Positions 30,311-41,633 of a DNA stretch of 64,000 nucleotides are shown piece by piece (positions within the stretch are counted from its first letter, which is position 1; each line of letters starts with the position of its first letter). Under the pieces are notes generated by a model that was not told the DNA's origin, made no database searches, and saw only the letters and a list, made by a program, of their open reading frames with translations. The translations under genes were made by a program, and so were the position numbers. The stretch is from the NCBI GenBank assembly GCA_020744425.1, contig JAGMUV010000039.1, positions 186,001 to 250,000 of the forward strand, written 5' to 3'. The stretch is from Dactylonectria macrodidyma (lineage: Eukaryota; Ascomycota; Sordariomycetes; Hypocreales; Nectriaceae).

Positions 30311-32525
30311 CCATCCACAACCCCTCTTTCGGCATAACCCCTCTTTCGGCAAGCAAAATAAAAAAAGCTCCACCAAAACTCATCAACTTCACTTATACCA
30401 GAATTGGCCAAAGTAAATAGCTACTTAGGGGACAATGTCTCTAGTGATTATAGGAATGATTGGTATTAATGATTGTAGCTCTCTAAGGCTGTGCGGGTTA
30501 CGCGATCAATGCATACCGTGCTATGGAAATAGTGTTAGTTTAATCATCAAATTCCTCACCCCTCTTTTCCGTGTTTTTTAGCCTTGGTCTGCGACGACGA
30601 CAAGAAAATGCCTAGGTCGAGACTTCGATGGAAATACACAGAGGAAGACATGGCGGAGGCCATATTGGGTGTTACTGATGATGGCTTTTCACCTCCTCAA
30701 GCCGTTCACAGACGGGGAGTGCCTCGAAGCACTCTAGTCGACAGACTTAACGGCCGCGGGGCCGTTAAAGAGCAGATCCACCCTCATCGACGCTTGTCCA
30801 AGAGCCAAGAGGATAGGCTGGCTTTCTGGATACTTCATCAGGAGACTTTGGGCTATGCTCCGTCCCACAGTCAGATCCGCGCTTGCGTCATGGGCCTACT
30901 GAGACAGCAGGGCGAACATCCTTACTTAGGACGCAATTGGGTGACCAAGTTTATCAATCGCCGCGCAGACCTAAAGACCAAGATTGGTAGACGTCAAGAA
31001 GCCAAAAGGTTCGACTCTTTCACGCCTAAAGCGGTTCATTGGTACTTTGATATCCGGGAGGGCCAGTACGGCTGGATCAAGCCTGAAAACACCGTCAACG
31101 TCGATGAAGGGGGTATTATGACTGGTTTCGGAAAGCATCTACCTCTGTTCCTTGTCAGTGCTGGGGTTTGGCCGACTAATCCTATTTATTCAGGCTTAGA
31201 TAGCCTGGTTGTTGGAAGCGCGGACCCGAAGCGCAAGGCGTTTCTCAAGGGACCACAAACTCGAAATTGGACTTCATTTATCGAAGCTATCACTGCTGAC
31301 GGCCGCGCTTTGACTCCTGGCATAATATTCAAGGGGAAACAACTGCAGAAACAGTGGTTCCTTGAGGAGTTCAAGCAGATAGCAGACTGGTATTACATAA
31401 CATCGCCTAACGGGTGGACTGACAACCACATTGGCATTGAATGGCTCGAGAGAGTCTATCTGCCCCAGACCACGCCTGCTGACAGCTCAGACGCGAGACT
31501 AATCATTTTAGATGGTCATGGTAGCCATGCAACAGTATGTTCTTCCTTTTCTCCACCTCAAGATCAGTGCTGAGTGACGGAAGGATGAATGGATGGCCAC
31601 GTGCTTTTTGAACAACGTTTATTGCTGCTATCTGCCAGCACACTGCTCTCACGGACTCCAACCACTGGACAATGGAGTATTCAATGCCTCGAAAGCTGCA
31701 TATCGACGAGAGTTGGAGAAGTTCGCTTCGTTGACTGATTCTACTCCAATGGACAAGGTCAATTTCATCAGGGCCTACGCCAAGGCTCGCCAAGTTGGAA
31801 CGACTAAGAAGAACATACTGTCAGGCTGGAGGGTCACTGGCAACTGGCCGATTTCGCGTTCCAAAGCGCTGCGACACCCTGAAATCCAAGAAGATAGGCC
31901 AAACAGCAGCCCAAGAGCGACTCCCGAACCCAGGCCGTATTTTGACTCAGACGATACACCACAGACGAGCCGTCAAATTCGTGACCTTGGGCTGAACAAA
32001 ACACCAAAGACGCGGAGACGGTACAACGTGATAGCTAAGGGCTTTGAGGCTCAACAGCAGACGGTAGCGGCGCATACGCTGAGGATTGCTAGCCTAGAGG
32101 AAGAATTGGCTCGCCTGAAGAGAGGGAAGAAGAGGAAGGCGGTGCCGAATCCTAGCAAACGTTTTATGACTCTTGGAGAGACCCTAGCCTGTGGAGAAGC
32201 CATACCAGGAGGGGAGACTCAAAACATGCCTGTTGGGGTGGAATCTGTCTGTTCAAGCGAGCAGGAGTCAGAATCGGAGGCTGGCTCGGTCATAGAAGTC
32301 AGAGAGGAAAACATACCCCACCAACCCACCAGGCGGTCGGGGCGGCTGGTGAAAAAACTTAGGGCATAATAGAGAAATCTACGTATCATTTGTGAAACGA
32401 AAAATTTCACGCATTTCTATCAATTTGGTCAAATTCTGTGTAAGTGAAGTTGATGAGTTTTGGTGGAGCTTTTTTTATTTTGCTTGCCGAAAGAGGGGTT
32501 ATGCCGAAAGAGGGGTTGTGGATGG
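30311..32525 (+). mobile_element. Pogo-type Tc1/mariner element, apparently complete
   Basis: Perfect 85-bp terminal inverted repeats lie at 30311-30395 and 32441-32525, flanked by the expected TA duplication (30309-30310, 32526-32527). Each repeat contains the pentadecamer ACCCCTCTTTCGGCA twice in tandem. It carries one intact transposase gene. Confidence 0.95.
30608..32369 (+). CDS. Pogo-type DDE transposase (intact)
   Basis: Start at ATG 30608 (MPRSRLRWKYTEED); the longer frame would begin with TTG. Two exons with a 49-bp intron (31535-31583) give 570 residues. Domains are a psq-like HTH (SPPQAVHRRGVPRSTLVDRL), a Tc5/CENP-B-type HTH (RLSKSQEDRLAFWILHQE to WVTKFINRRADLKTK) and a DDE_1 core with NVDEGGIM, LIILDGHGSHAT and LQPLDNGVF (the three Asp). 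A coiled coil (IASLEEELARLKRGKKRKA) and an acidic tail follow. All frames are open and the terminal repeats are identical, so this copy is a good candidate for an active element. Confidence 0.93.
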
Positions 32526-32749
32526 TAAAGTGTGGAAAATTTTAAAGCTTACAAGCTCAATAGCCTCACGAAGCGGACCACGAACTTGCTGCTAGTTTCT
32601 TTCAAAAGCTACCTGCGCTGCTTTCGTCAGGCCAACTCAAGCCCAACTCGTCCAAACTGGTCGAAGACGGCTTGAATGCTGTTTCACAAGGATTCCAGGA
32701 GTATCGTGACGGTAGTATATCAAACTACAAGATCGTCTATAATATTTAG

Positions 32750-33728
32750 ACACATGCGAAGAGCGTCCAGACATTTATCGGTTGTCGTCACGGAGCAATG
32801 GTTGGAAAGCTAGAGGACTATGTACACAATAGAATTGGTAGAAACGTACATTTCATGGGCCTTAAAATTGAGTATTCAGAGCAGGGGCATAGAATTAGAA
32901 ATTCTTCTGTCTGGCGCTCGAGTTCTAGGAACGGGAGAAGTTTATGCCTGCATGGATTAAAAGCCATTCAACATTGCGGAGGCGGATAGTGAGAAGGGGG
33001 GGGGGGGGGGGGGGGAACCCAAGCTGCAATTGGCTGACGGACAAAGGTTTGGCGTGTTTCATGCAAGGCTGGATTGAACCATAACCAAGTGGAGGTGTTT
33101 AAGGCACCCACACGCCTGTACATCCAAGATGATGAGCCGGTCCCATACGCCGTGACGTTCGCCAGGCCGTTCCACGCACCGACAACACACGCCTCAATAT
33201 ATCTGGGCGTTTCCTAACCCGTAGCTCTTGACATAAAAAGTGTTCCTCCTAGCTGCACCCTGGTCATAGAGAGGATGGGTTTCAAATTAAGGCTTATCAG
33301 AACCATTCTACCCTTGTCTTCTAGCATAAAGCAGTTCACGAAGTACAGGACTCTGAGGTAATTTTTGTAACTATTGTAAAGGTAACTTATTTTTTATTTA
33401 TTTATTTATCTTTATTTTCTTTTCCAAGCGCAACCTTTTACCTTTTACTACCACTTACAATCCCACGCATAACTCTAAGCCCAGCCGGACCATAATGTCC
33501 TAATCGAAGTGTTATAAACAGTTATGGATCGACATTACATGAAAAAAAAAAGCTCTTTATTTGTCTACTTAAATGATTGCCTCTGGGTCAGTCTCTTGTA
33601 CATCTAATGGTTCCATCAGAATAGGAGCCATAGAGGGTTATTCGTCAGGTGTGGGGAGGTCTTCGTGACCATCCTAATTAATCCCATTGATCCGGTTAAT
33701 CTTGCAGATCCGAACCCCATGACTTATT
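32750..33728. other. Intergenic with a 20-G run and AT-rich 3' flank
   Basis: A run of 20 G lies at 32996-33015, and TTTA repeats at about 33390-33415. No gene recognised; the right part is the 3' flank of the MFS gene. Confidence 0.6.
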
Positions 33729-35385
33729 TTAAGCACTTTCTACCATGACACTTTGCTCCTTGTCGGTACCAGCTGAGATTGCACTGCCGTTGGTGTCGGT
33801 ATTCTTCTTCATGATCTTCGACATCTGCCGCGCGACAGACACCGGATTTCCTCCTTGAGAGAAGATAAGGTCGATATCCTCCAATTTGAAGTTGCTCGTC
33901 TCTGGGTAGAAGAAATAGAACGCAGGCACGAAGAGTAAGTTCGTAACCATAAAAATAAGATAGGCCTTCCACTGCAAACGATTGATGATGACAGGCGTGA
34001 TCATCACGACAGTGAAGTTCCAGAGCCAATTGGAACTAATTCCGATTGCCGTTCCCCGAGTGCGGGCCTCAAGAGGGAGAATCTCGGGGACGTAGACCCA
34101 AGGAACACAATTGACGCTCATACCGAAGATCAACATATAGAGGAAGAAGAAAGCCACTGCCGCTGACGCACAAGCATGACCGTTGGGGTAACCGACTCGA
34201 GACAGAAGCGCTGCCACCATGAGCATGCAAAGGCTCAGACCTGAGCAACCCCAGAGCATTGTCTTCCGGCGGCCCATCCGATCGAGAGCAAAAGAAGGCA
34301 AAAGCGAGCCAAACATGAACATCATGTTAATGCAACCGCCAAGGATCTGAGCCATGCGTGCTGATAGTCCGACATTCTGAACCAAGACTGATGGGATATA
34401 ATAGACGACGAGATTAATTCCTCCAGCCTGGTTCATGAACTGGACGCCCCAGGCGAGTAGGATGCGGTACCTGGTCCTAATGCTGTCCTTTCTGAAAATG
34501 CTCAAGAAAGAGTCATTTTTATTCGCCGAGAGTTCGAGTTCAATGGCCTGTTGAATGGAAGCGGTTTCCGAGACGACATATGGGTCTGAGGGGTCTTTGT
34601 CATAGACCTGACACAAGACATTGATGGCCTCCTGGTCACGGCCTTTTACTAACAACCAACGGGGGGACTCCGGGAGCGCGAAAACCAGAATTATAACGCC
34701 AACGGCAAAGATGATTTGGAAGGCAATGGGAAGGCGCCACGCGACCGCACCGCCGACATATGACATGCCAAAATCGAACCAGTATGCGATAGTGATGCCA
34801 ACTCCGACGAAGAGGACTTCGCTGGAGACCAGGCGGCCTCGAGATTCAGGTTCGCAAAGCTCAGATTGATACCTATGTTTACATTAGCCACTGCTATCCC
34901 TTATGATTCACACGTTGCGGTGACTTACATCGGTACTGTCGAAGTCTTGATTCCTGTACCGAAACCAGTGACGACCCGTCCCAAAACCAGATGGGGAACG
35001 TTGTACGCGGTGGTTTGAAGAATCGCGCCAACAATAACGAAGCCCATGGCAACCCAGATGGTCCTGCGGCGACCAAGTTTGTCCCCGAGGAAAAAGTTGA
35101 CTGTAATAACAAAAGAGATTAGCATGCGAAAGCCATCTCTGTGAGGGACGTTCGGCATTTCCATCACGTACTAACACAGCCTGCCAGACAGCCCAAATTG
35201 TAGCAGGATACTATGATTCCAGTCTTGGTGTCATTCGGGTGGTTAAACTGGCTTTGCCAATCTTCATTCTGCAGAATGCCGCCAAAAACTCCTTGATCAT
35301 AACCAAAGAGTACGAATGCGACGAGACAGCATATGGTCACGCCGGCCTGGACGCTTTTGCCTCGTCCGAGACTGAACAATGCCAT
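33729..35385 (-). CDS. MFS sugar transporter
   Basis: Three exons (introns 35101-35171 and 34873-34928) give 509 residues starting MALFSLGRGKSVQAG. The family signatures are present: GYDQGVFGGIL in the first membrane segment, DKLGRRRT after segment 2, GRVVTGFGTGIKTSTVPMYQSEL, PESPRWLL, GGINLVVYYIPSVL in segment 7, DRMGRRKT, and YPETSNFKLEDID after the last segment. Twelve membrane segments with a central loop are expected. Fungal members carry hexoses, pentoses, polyols or quinate at the plasma membrane. A pentose/polyol substrate would suit the LadA-like neighbour, but that is inference. The gene appears intact. Confidence 0.92.
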
Positions 35386-36543
35386 GATTTGTAAATGAGA
35401 AGAAAAAAGTCCCAAGAGACTATTGTAACGTGGGAAAAAGAAAGGGAATTGATTGCGCCTCGAGTTCTGATATGATTGGGAAATGATGGAGAAAAGAGGG
35501 TTATTAAGTACTCGTAGATCACTCCACCTTGAAAGGTTTCCCCGGAGATTTGTGGGCCAAAACCTGGGGCACTGAAATGATATGGGGCAGAAAGAGCCTT
35601 CCATGGGGCTCATACGAAAAGTTTCAAGCACTGACGCTAACACAACTAGCGCCGGGGCAGCCATCCAGCGCTTACGCTTACAGTGACCGGATTAGCTGGA
35701 GGTGAGAGGCATCGAAATCGATCGCGTGGCGAAGACACCATCATCAAATTGAGTTACCTGATGGCCGACGCGTTGCGCTTGGATAGTCTAGGGATCGCAG
35801 GGTGTCAGAGGTGGCTCATATTACCGTTTCTAGAAGGAGGCCAGATATCAAGGAGTGTGTCCCCAAGGGCTTTCTTGTGCTCACAGTGGCAGCTTTGCAT
35901 ACCATGCAGTACCGGTACCCACCTACTACGGAAGGCCACACGGGGCAGAGTTCCAAAATTCTGTCACGATCTCTGATCGTGTGTGGCATCTGATTGGGTG
36001 TGTGTATGTTCTTGCTTGTGTCAAGTCCCCGCTCTGAGTCCCTGTACACCCTTTATGCTAAAGTAGCTAGAAGGATATTGCTATAGCAGGCACACGCCAT
36101 ATACACGCCCTGCTACCCAAATACACATCGTGACAAATTCTGTCACGAGCTTTTGTCGTGTGAGGCACCTGATTGGGTGTGTGTATGTTCTTGATTGTGT
36201 CAAGTCCCCGCTCTGAGTCCCTGTACACCCTTTATGCTAAAATAGCTAGAAGGATATTGCTATAGCAGGCACACGCCATATACACGCCCTGCTACCCAAA
36301 TACACATCGTGACAAATTCAACTTTTCAATTTTTTTCTTACTAGGGCAACCCCAATGTGCCATTATCCTTCTGTTTAATCACATATGGGGACGCATATCA
36401 CTGTAAAGATAAAATATCCCTCAACAGGGAGAGCCCATTGCCGTGACCCTAATTTAGTTAGGGTTGCTTGAGGCAAATATTACGTTCGGCCACAAACGCG
36501 GCCATTTGGGAACGAAGTTCATTCATCATCCTTCTCTTACACA
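35386..36543. other. Intergenic stretch containing a tandem duplication
   Basis: The promoter side of the MFS gene and the approach to integrase element 2. No gene recognised. A segment near 35927-35960 (CTACGGAAGGC...AGAGTTCCAAAATT) recurs near 56352-56390. Confidence 0.5.
35961..36318. repeat. 179-bp tandem duplication
   Basis: Two nearly identical units, 35961-36139 and 36140-36318, each beginning CTGTCACGA and ending CATCGTGACAAATT. They differ mainly in the first 30 bases. Confidence 0.85.
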
Positions 36544-37692
36544 ATGGATACACCTTCATCCCCATCGACAGAGTATTGCCCCAAAGACCGCAGACGTCAT
36601 GTGGATATACGTACGAAGTTCCCTGGGGCCCTTTATTGTGCACATTGCGCTCAACGGCTCCCTACGGCTTCATCATCATTTGGCCCTATTACCCCTATTT
36701 CCATCGACCTCACAGTCGATTCACCTACTTCCCAATCAACAGCCCAACGAGGCAACGCGATGACGATTCCTTCCCAACGATCCCGACCGAGACCTGATAC
36801 CTATCAGAACGCTACGAATCTAGCTATTGAAAGCCGGTCAAGGAGCATCGCAGCTACAAGCCATATGGCTAAGATTGTCATCGAATTGCACGCTTCGTTT
36901 TGGTCGTGCGATGGGTATTATGACAATGTCCTTGACGGTGTTGAAACTCCAGTATACGACAAGACGGCAAACCTCGTTGGAAAGCGTACAGGAAATGTTG
37001 AGGTAGTTCTCGGGGCAAAGTTTCCTTCTCATGCCGCAATGATAGAGTTCATTGTCAAGCAGTGTGACAAGAGGCTTGCAGTTAAGGAATGGAAGGTCGT
37101 TCATTCCGTAGTGACTCAAACTGCTACCTTTGGACCCGTTGAGTTCTCTGATGCCGCGTACGAAACGACCTCGTTTGCAGACCTCTTTCGTGTGGGCAAT
37201 ATCTCGCTTGCCCCAAAGCGCGATACGGTCCATTTGACCTTTTGGTACTTCAATGTGAAGCCTCGGCCAGATATTGAGTCACCAATGCCGTCAAGAGCCG
37301 TACGTGGTCACAAGCGAGCTATTGATCGCGTACCCTCTGATCTAGAGTCAGAAACCTCGACGAGGAGCTCTAGCAAACGCAAAGCCTCACGTACGGTAAA
37401 GTCAGAGCGCGTATCCCCAATTAAGAAGGAATCAACGCCACGAGAGCTATCTCGTATACCGGTAAAAGAGGAAGCTGAGACCTGCTTGGAGTTGGAGGGC
37501 AAGGATGATATTCAGGCTGAAATTCAGGTTGAGTTTTCGGGTGAAGATGACGCGGATACGGCTACTTTTGAGGCCGTCCTTGACGATCCATTCGCGAGTG
37601 ATATCGACGAACACTCGGAGGCCCAGGCTCTCTCACCTCAGGAGAGGCTTCCTGTCCGGATTGGTAGGGGAAAGAATAAGAATAGGAATTAG
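36544..37692 (+). CDS. Accessory protein of integrase element 2 (CxxC, SIM-like, psi-K-x-E cluster)
   Basis: A 382-residue single-exon protein with the same plan as the protein at 3628-4878. It has YCAHCAQRLP (Cys32, Cys35), ISIDLTVDSPTSQS at residues 52-65, and the conserved TYQNATNLAIESRSRSIAAT. The middle region (about 90-245) has alternating hydrophobic strands. Then come VKSE (285-288), IKKE (293-296) and VKEE (307-310), matching psi-K-x-E, and an acidic region and basic tail (RIGRGKNKNRN). Its stop lies 33 bp from the stop of the convergent integrase gene. Low overall identity but shared motif order argues that these motifs matter. No known domain recognised. Confidence 0.62.
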   Translation: MDTPSSPSTEYCPKDRRRHVDIRTKFPGALYCAHCAQRLPTASSSFGPITPISIDLTVDSPTSQSTAQRGNAMTIPSQRSRPRPDTYQNATNLAIESRSRSIAATSHMAKIVIELHASFWSCDGYYDNVLDGVETPVYDKTANLVGKRTGNVEVVLGAKFPSHAAMIEFIVKQCDKRLAVKEWKVVHSVVTQTATFGPVEFSDAAYETTSFADLFRVGNISLAPKRDTVHLTFWYFNVKPRPDIESPMPSRAVRGHKRAIDRVPSDLESETSTRSSSKRKASRTVKSERVSPIKKESTPRELSRIPVKEEAETCLELEGKDDIQAEIQVEFSGEDDADTATFEAVLDDPFASDIDEHSEAQALSPQERLPVRIGRGKNKNRN

Positions 37693-37724
37693 TTTCAGTT
37701 CAATTGGTACAATTGGTTATGTAT

Positions 37725-40290
37725 CTAGTCGTATAGTTGGTCTCCCTCACCCGAGTCAATCTCTTCCTCCTCAATGCGTTCCAAAAGCGAAGCAGTATCG
37801 ATATCGTGAGTGGCCAAATGATCACGTACGCGGTCTAGGCCACCCGTAGGAGTCTCCAATAATGCCAGCTCTGGCTGTTGCTTACTCCTAATGTACTGCC
37901 GTAAACGATCTCGTAGGAATAGATACGCTGAAAGCTTGGGTTGCTGTGGCGGATCTCTTGGCAGATCTTCCTGGCCTCTACGAATGCGATCACAGATAGC
38001 TATTGTATCTTCTGGCAAGTAGGCATCAAGATCAATACGGTCCCCGTCGAAGATATCTTGGATCGTTTGTAATCGATCTTGAGGGATAACCTCTGCAAAG
38101 CTCTCAACCTGCCGTGCGGTAGGCTGAAAGTAGAGGGTCCATGGCTGCCCAGGAACCACATGCGGCCTATTGCGCTGTTTGCGAATGTAGTGCGAATTCC
38201 ACGTAAGTACGAAGTCGGCAAACTCAGCCCGCAGGATCGGCATGAAGAGATAGAGCATTGCAATACGGTCGGGTAGGGAGTCGTTCGAGAAATGGCCAAG
38301 TGCGGTAATTTCACTAAAATACTCCTAGATTCAGGTTAGCATAGGGTCGAACGGAGTGATAATACAACATACCCGCCAGAATTTAGCCCTACCCCTACTC
38401 AATCGAAGCCACCAGCTCTCAATCTTTTCGTTATGCGTGCTTTTGCCATAGATCCAGCAGTCTCGAAAGCGCACATCTTGTGGGATACCTTCCCGTGCGC
38501 GTACGCGGGTCTTCGAAAGGTAATAATGTGCTCCAGCCATAAGGATTGTCTCTTGGCCGCGGTCAGAACGGATGATATTTGGCATGGTTTTCCGCTGTGA
38601 GAGAACATCGAGATACTGCGCAACAACGCTTCGTGACGTACCAGAGGATATGCCCGCGTAGAACCACGTAATAAACCGTGAGTAAGCGTCAATGGAGGCA
38701 TAGATCTCAAAGCCCCAGGCCTTCAATTTATCGTACGCATCAAGGGACCAAATAAAGTCGGGGCCTGGAGAAGTCCATCCAGTTCGGCGATATCGCATCG
38801 TATTCCACCGTTCGGTAACACAAGTAGGGGAAAAGTCGCGAAAGCATGAGTACAGGGCTCGGCGGCTCAAGATATGATGATTTCGACGGACATATACGTA
38901 GAGTAGTGTGCGCCCGTAGGTCTCAAGCTTAGTGTGTAATTCGGACTCGTCTTCAAAGAAACGGCGCAATTCGTGAAGTCTCTCGCTAGTCATCTCAGGG
39001 GTTTGACGCCGCCAAAGGCCAAGGTCTCGCCGTATCCAGGCTTGCTAATCAATCAACGGCTTTCAATATTGATGCAATATTATTGAATCAATTCAATTCA
39101 ATGCAATTCAATCCTGAATTCTAGATTACATAAGTCAATGCAATTCAATTCAATGTAGGTGCCCGTTGATTGATTTCCGTTGATTCATTACCGTATACCT
39201 AGGGTAGGTGAGTATTCATGCGGATCAGGGGTTCTTGCATTGCCAATCTAAAGGTCCCTGCGGGGCAAAATGCAACCTCTGAATGGTCTATCTAGGCGGC
39301 CCCCCACCCCCCCCTAGGCCTCAATAACGAAGGATTTACACCACACAGGCTTTCCTTCGTTAGGTTTGGCAGGATCAACTTTTTGTCATTCCATCATTCC
39401 CATTCGACCGGGGCATAACAGGAGGGATCTTCAACCGACGGGAGACTTAGGAAGGATACCTTTATCAAGAGCAAAATTTTTGCCTACTATCTAAGTACAT
39501 GGACTTCGCCACTGGTACCGAATTTACGTATTTAATTCCTATGGGTTGTGGACATGACGTTAGACAGCGGGGGAAAGCCGAGTACAAGCATAGTGTTATC
39601 CCCATTCTATCAGACCGACCTCCAGAAACAAATCTTCAGTCTTACAGGCCTCCTGACGTTAGTGAACCATGCGAGAGGTGATAATAACTGGAGCGTCTTT
39701 GTGTCTTGCAGAGTGGGATAGGCGGGGTGTTATAGATCTCTCAAAGTAGTGTAGTAAATCAGCTCCGCCGTGACGACCATCATCGTCTTTGACATGGGCA
39801 GTCAGCGCTAAAGTCTGCTCAGTAATGCCTGTCAATCAATTGCAATCAATATAAATCAACCCCTGAATTGATCAATAGTAATCAATATCAATCTGCTCCT
39901 CCGCAGAGCCGCATCAATCAACTGCAATTTGGTCGAAATTGAATTGAATTGATTGATTAGCAAGCCTGGCCGTATCCGTGAGAGGCCAGTCTTTGAGATA
40001 AGAAAGCCCTCAGAGTGAAGCTGCAGAAGCATAAAGTGATCGTTCAAGACCTTGTCAAAGAATAGGTCTTTAATACGCTCACGTAGTTGTTCAGAGTCTT
40101 CGGTATACTGCCTCATGGAAGCATTCCAGATCTTCAGGTTGCGATATACAGTCGTACGTTGAACTTCGATGTGGAATTCGTTATTAAGGCGCTGTACGAT
40201 TTGTTTGAGCGTGAGACCGTCGTCGTTTTTCCATTGTTGAATCTGAAGGCGAAATGGGGATATATCAATTGAATGGCGACCCCTAGGCAT
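37725..40290 (-). pseudogene. Retroviral-type integrase of element 2, split by a non-autonomous hAT element
   Basis: Starts at ATG 40290 (MPRGRHSIDI). A helix-turn-helix region follows (LTLKQIVQRLNNEFHIEVQR). At 39969-39976 the gene is broken by a 932-bp hAT-type insertion. Joining across it restores SKTGLSRIRRDLGLWRRQ without frame change. An intron at 38325-38372 is in frame. The joined protein has 525 residues with Asp204 (FIWSLDAYDKL), Asp263 (IIRSDRGQET) and Glu311 (NEKIESWW) as the likely DDE triad. The C-terminal domain (from EYFSEITALGHF) is conserved with element 1 but unassigned. The insertion is the only lesion seen, so the copy was probably functional until recently. Confidence 0.78.
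39037..39968. mobile_element. Non-autonomous hAT-type element, 932 bp
   Basis: Ends are CAGGCTTGCTAATCAATCAA and its perfect inverse. The 8-bp duplication GCCGTATC is at 39029-39036 and 39969-39976. It has no long gene. Subterminal CAATCAAT/ATTGATTG and AATTCAATTCAA motifs are dense. The first bases resemble the ends of the hAT copies at 13156 and 17719. Confidence 0.93.
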
Positions 40291-40725
40291 CTTGAACCGT
40301 ATGTTGCCGTACGTAGTCAAGTGTAAGCGTAAGGAAAGGGACGAAGTCTGAGTTGAGATTGCGCGATTTAATTTTGGAAAAGGGTGTGTGTTACGGTTGT
40401 GATCGTATGGCGCCAAATTGCCTCATGCCCAATATGTTTAGCCTCACTTGGTCAGACCCACTCGATTTTGAACAAATGTCATAAGTTAAGTGAAACAAAA
40501 AAGCATGGATCGAAGAAAACCTGATTTCAGACTCTAGCTAAGAAAGGGGTATCATAGTTCACCGTACGCCCTCGTGCGCGAATATACGCGAATGTATTCT
40601 GCGTTTCCTAGTAAATCAAAAAGAAACCTTTCAACTCAAAAGAGCGAAGTGACTAGGTGGACTACGGGGCAAAAAAAAAAAAGAGTTAGTAGAGGCTCGT
40701 ACATTTACGTATTGGGTCAAATATC
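40291..40725. other. Probable end of integrase element 2
   Basis: No gene. TTGCCTCA at about 40418-40425 is the inverse of TGAGGCAA near 36469, which might mark the element ends; no target duplication was found. An A run lies at 40671-40682. Confidence 0.4.
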
Positions 40726-41534
40726 TTAAGCCGACTTCGAAGAAGTGCCTTTCTTGTGCTTCTTGCGGTTGGTAGCCGCCTTGAAGATCTGCACAAGCTT
40801 CTGGCAGGTCTTGCGGTCAAGGCCTTCGAACGGGTCCGTATCATCACTGTCGGAATCGTCGTCGTCGTCGTCGTCGTCGCTAACCTTGCGCTTGGTACCA
40901 CGCTCTTGTGGTCAATCAGTATAGAAAATGAGAACGTATTGCAGCGTACTTACTCGTGAAGGAGCAGGCGGCGCCAGATCGGTTCCAGTCGCAATTGGCG
41001 CAGGCCGGGGTCCCCTCAGCGACAATGCATCTCTTGAGGGCCCCGTTGTTCTTCGTACACTTGTCGCAACAGTCTGTACCCTCCCGTTCGTCGCCGTACA
41101 GATGACGCAGCATAGCGTCGCAATTCTGGCCGCTGCTGAAGTTCATCACGTACGGGGTCTCCTGGAGCTTCTTCTTGTCCTTCTTGCTACGGATCTCCAG
41201 CAGGCGTGGGGTCTAATACGGGTTAGTACGTGATCAACCAGGCTAGTACAGGCCTAAGATAAGGACATACCTTGGTAGAGTCAACAGCTTCCTGGCCCTT
41301 GGTGGTGCTGCCCTTCAAAGCGTTCATCAAAGCCCAGATGGTGACCTCGGGGTTTGTATCGGGCTTATCGGTCTTGTACGCGAAAGTATAGGTCTCAACG
41401 TCAAGGACCTTCTTGGGCAGCAGGTTGAATGCGCGCTCGCCCATATCCTCGCGTAGGGCATCGATCGCAGCCGTATCAGCAGCAGCAGGGGTCTCCTTGG
41501 TCTTGGGGCGGTTGCGGTTGCCTCGGGGCGCCAT
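40726..41534 (-). CDS. Small cysteine-rich protein, DUF3716-like
   Basis: Three exons (introns 41213-41270 and 40905-40953) give 233 residues starting MAPRGNRNRPKTKETP. The centre has CCDKCTKNNGALKRC, then CANCDWNRSGAAC, the cysteine pattern and short NNG and GxPxCANC-type motifs of the fungal DUF3716 family. The C-terminal part begins with a run of eight Asp encoded by a CGA/GTC trinucleotide repeat (about 40858-40880) and ends in a Lys-rich tail. The function of the family is unknown. It sits between integrase element 2 and the Mutator-like element, so it may be an accessory gene or part of a mobile unit. Confidence 0.68.
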
Positions 41535-41633
41535 GATGATGTGTACCAAACCGTATTGCGTGAGAAAGTGTGCGTACGGAATCAAATTGGGCCAGCGAGG
41601 GGAGGGGGATTGTCAACGGGTGCTGCGTGGTTA

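Larger units (their letters stand above)
29217..32749 (+). pseudogene. Zinc-type alcohol dehydrogenase / trans-enoyl-reductase-like gene, broken by a pogo element
   Basis: Recognisable blocks in order are IAVPGEPSRNRSVV, QVSHVAQNPTD, then after an intron VQSFDSNAFGDD with ILGCDFVGVVEETGPG, then IAGLIWGG, GAYSQYTLADERICFPVPQG, LFAKDCLAIDPSG, VLVWGSSSSLGLYAVQIARL (NADPH fold), VIATYSPKHHDLVKPYGAKE and FDAIGSATS. The C-terminus resumes after the transposon and ends NYKIVYNI. This is the MDR subfamily that includes ToxD and the stand-alone enoyl reductases of polyketide pathways. Two lesions are visible: a one-base frame change near 29730 (between TTVPL and SSCTALL) and the 2.2-kb insertion at 30311-32525. 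The N-terminal exon is degenerate, so decay probably preceded or accompanied the insertion. Confidence 0.75.

Noticed and set aside
30142..30411. Open frame sharing protein sequence with 32392-32595
   Set aside because: Both are translations of the pogo terminal inverted repeat, not genes.
40291..40560. TGAGGCAA/TTGCCTCA as proven ends of integrase element 2
   Set aside because: Only 8 bp match and the flanking bases give no clean target duplication; kept only as a hint.
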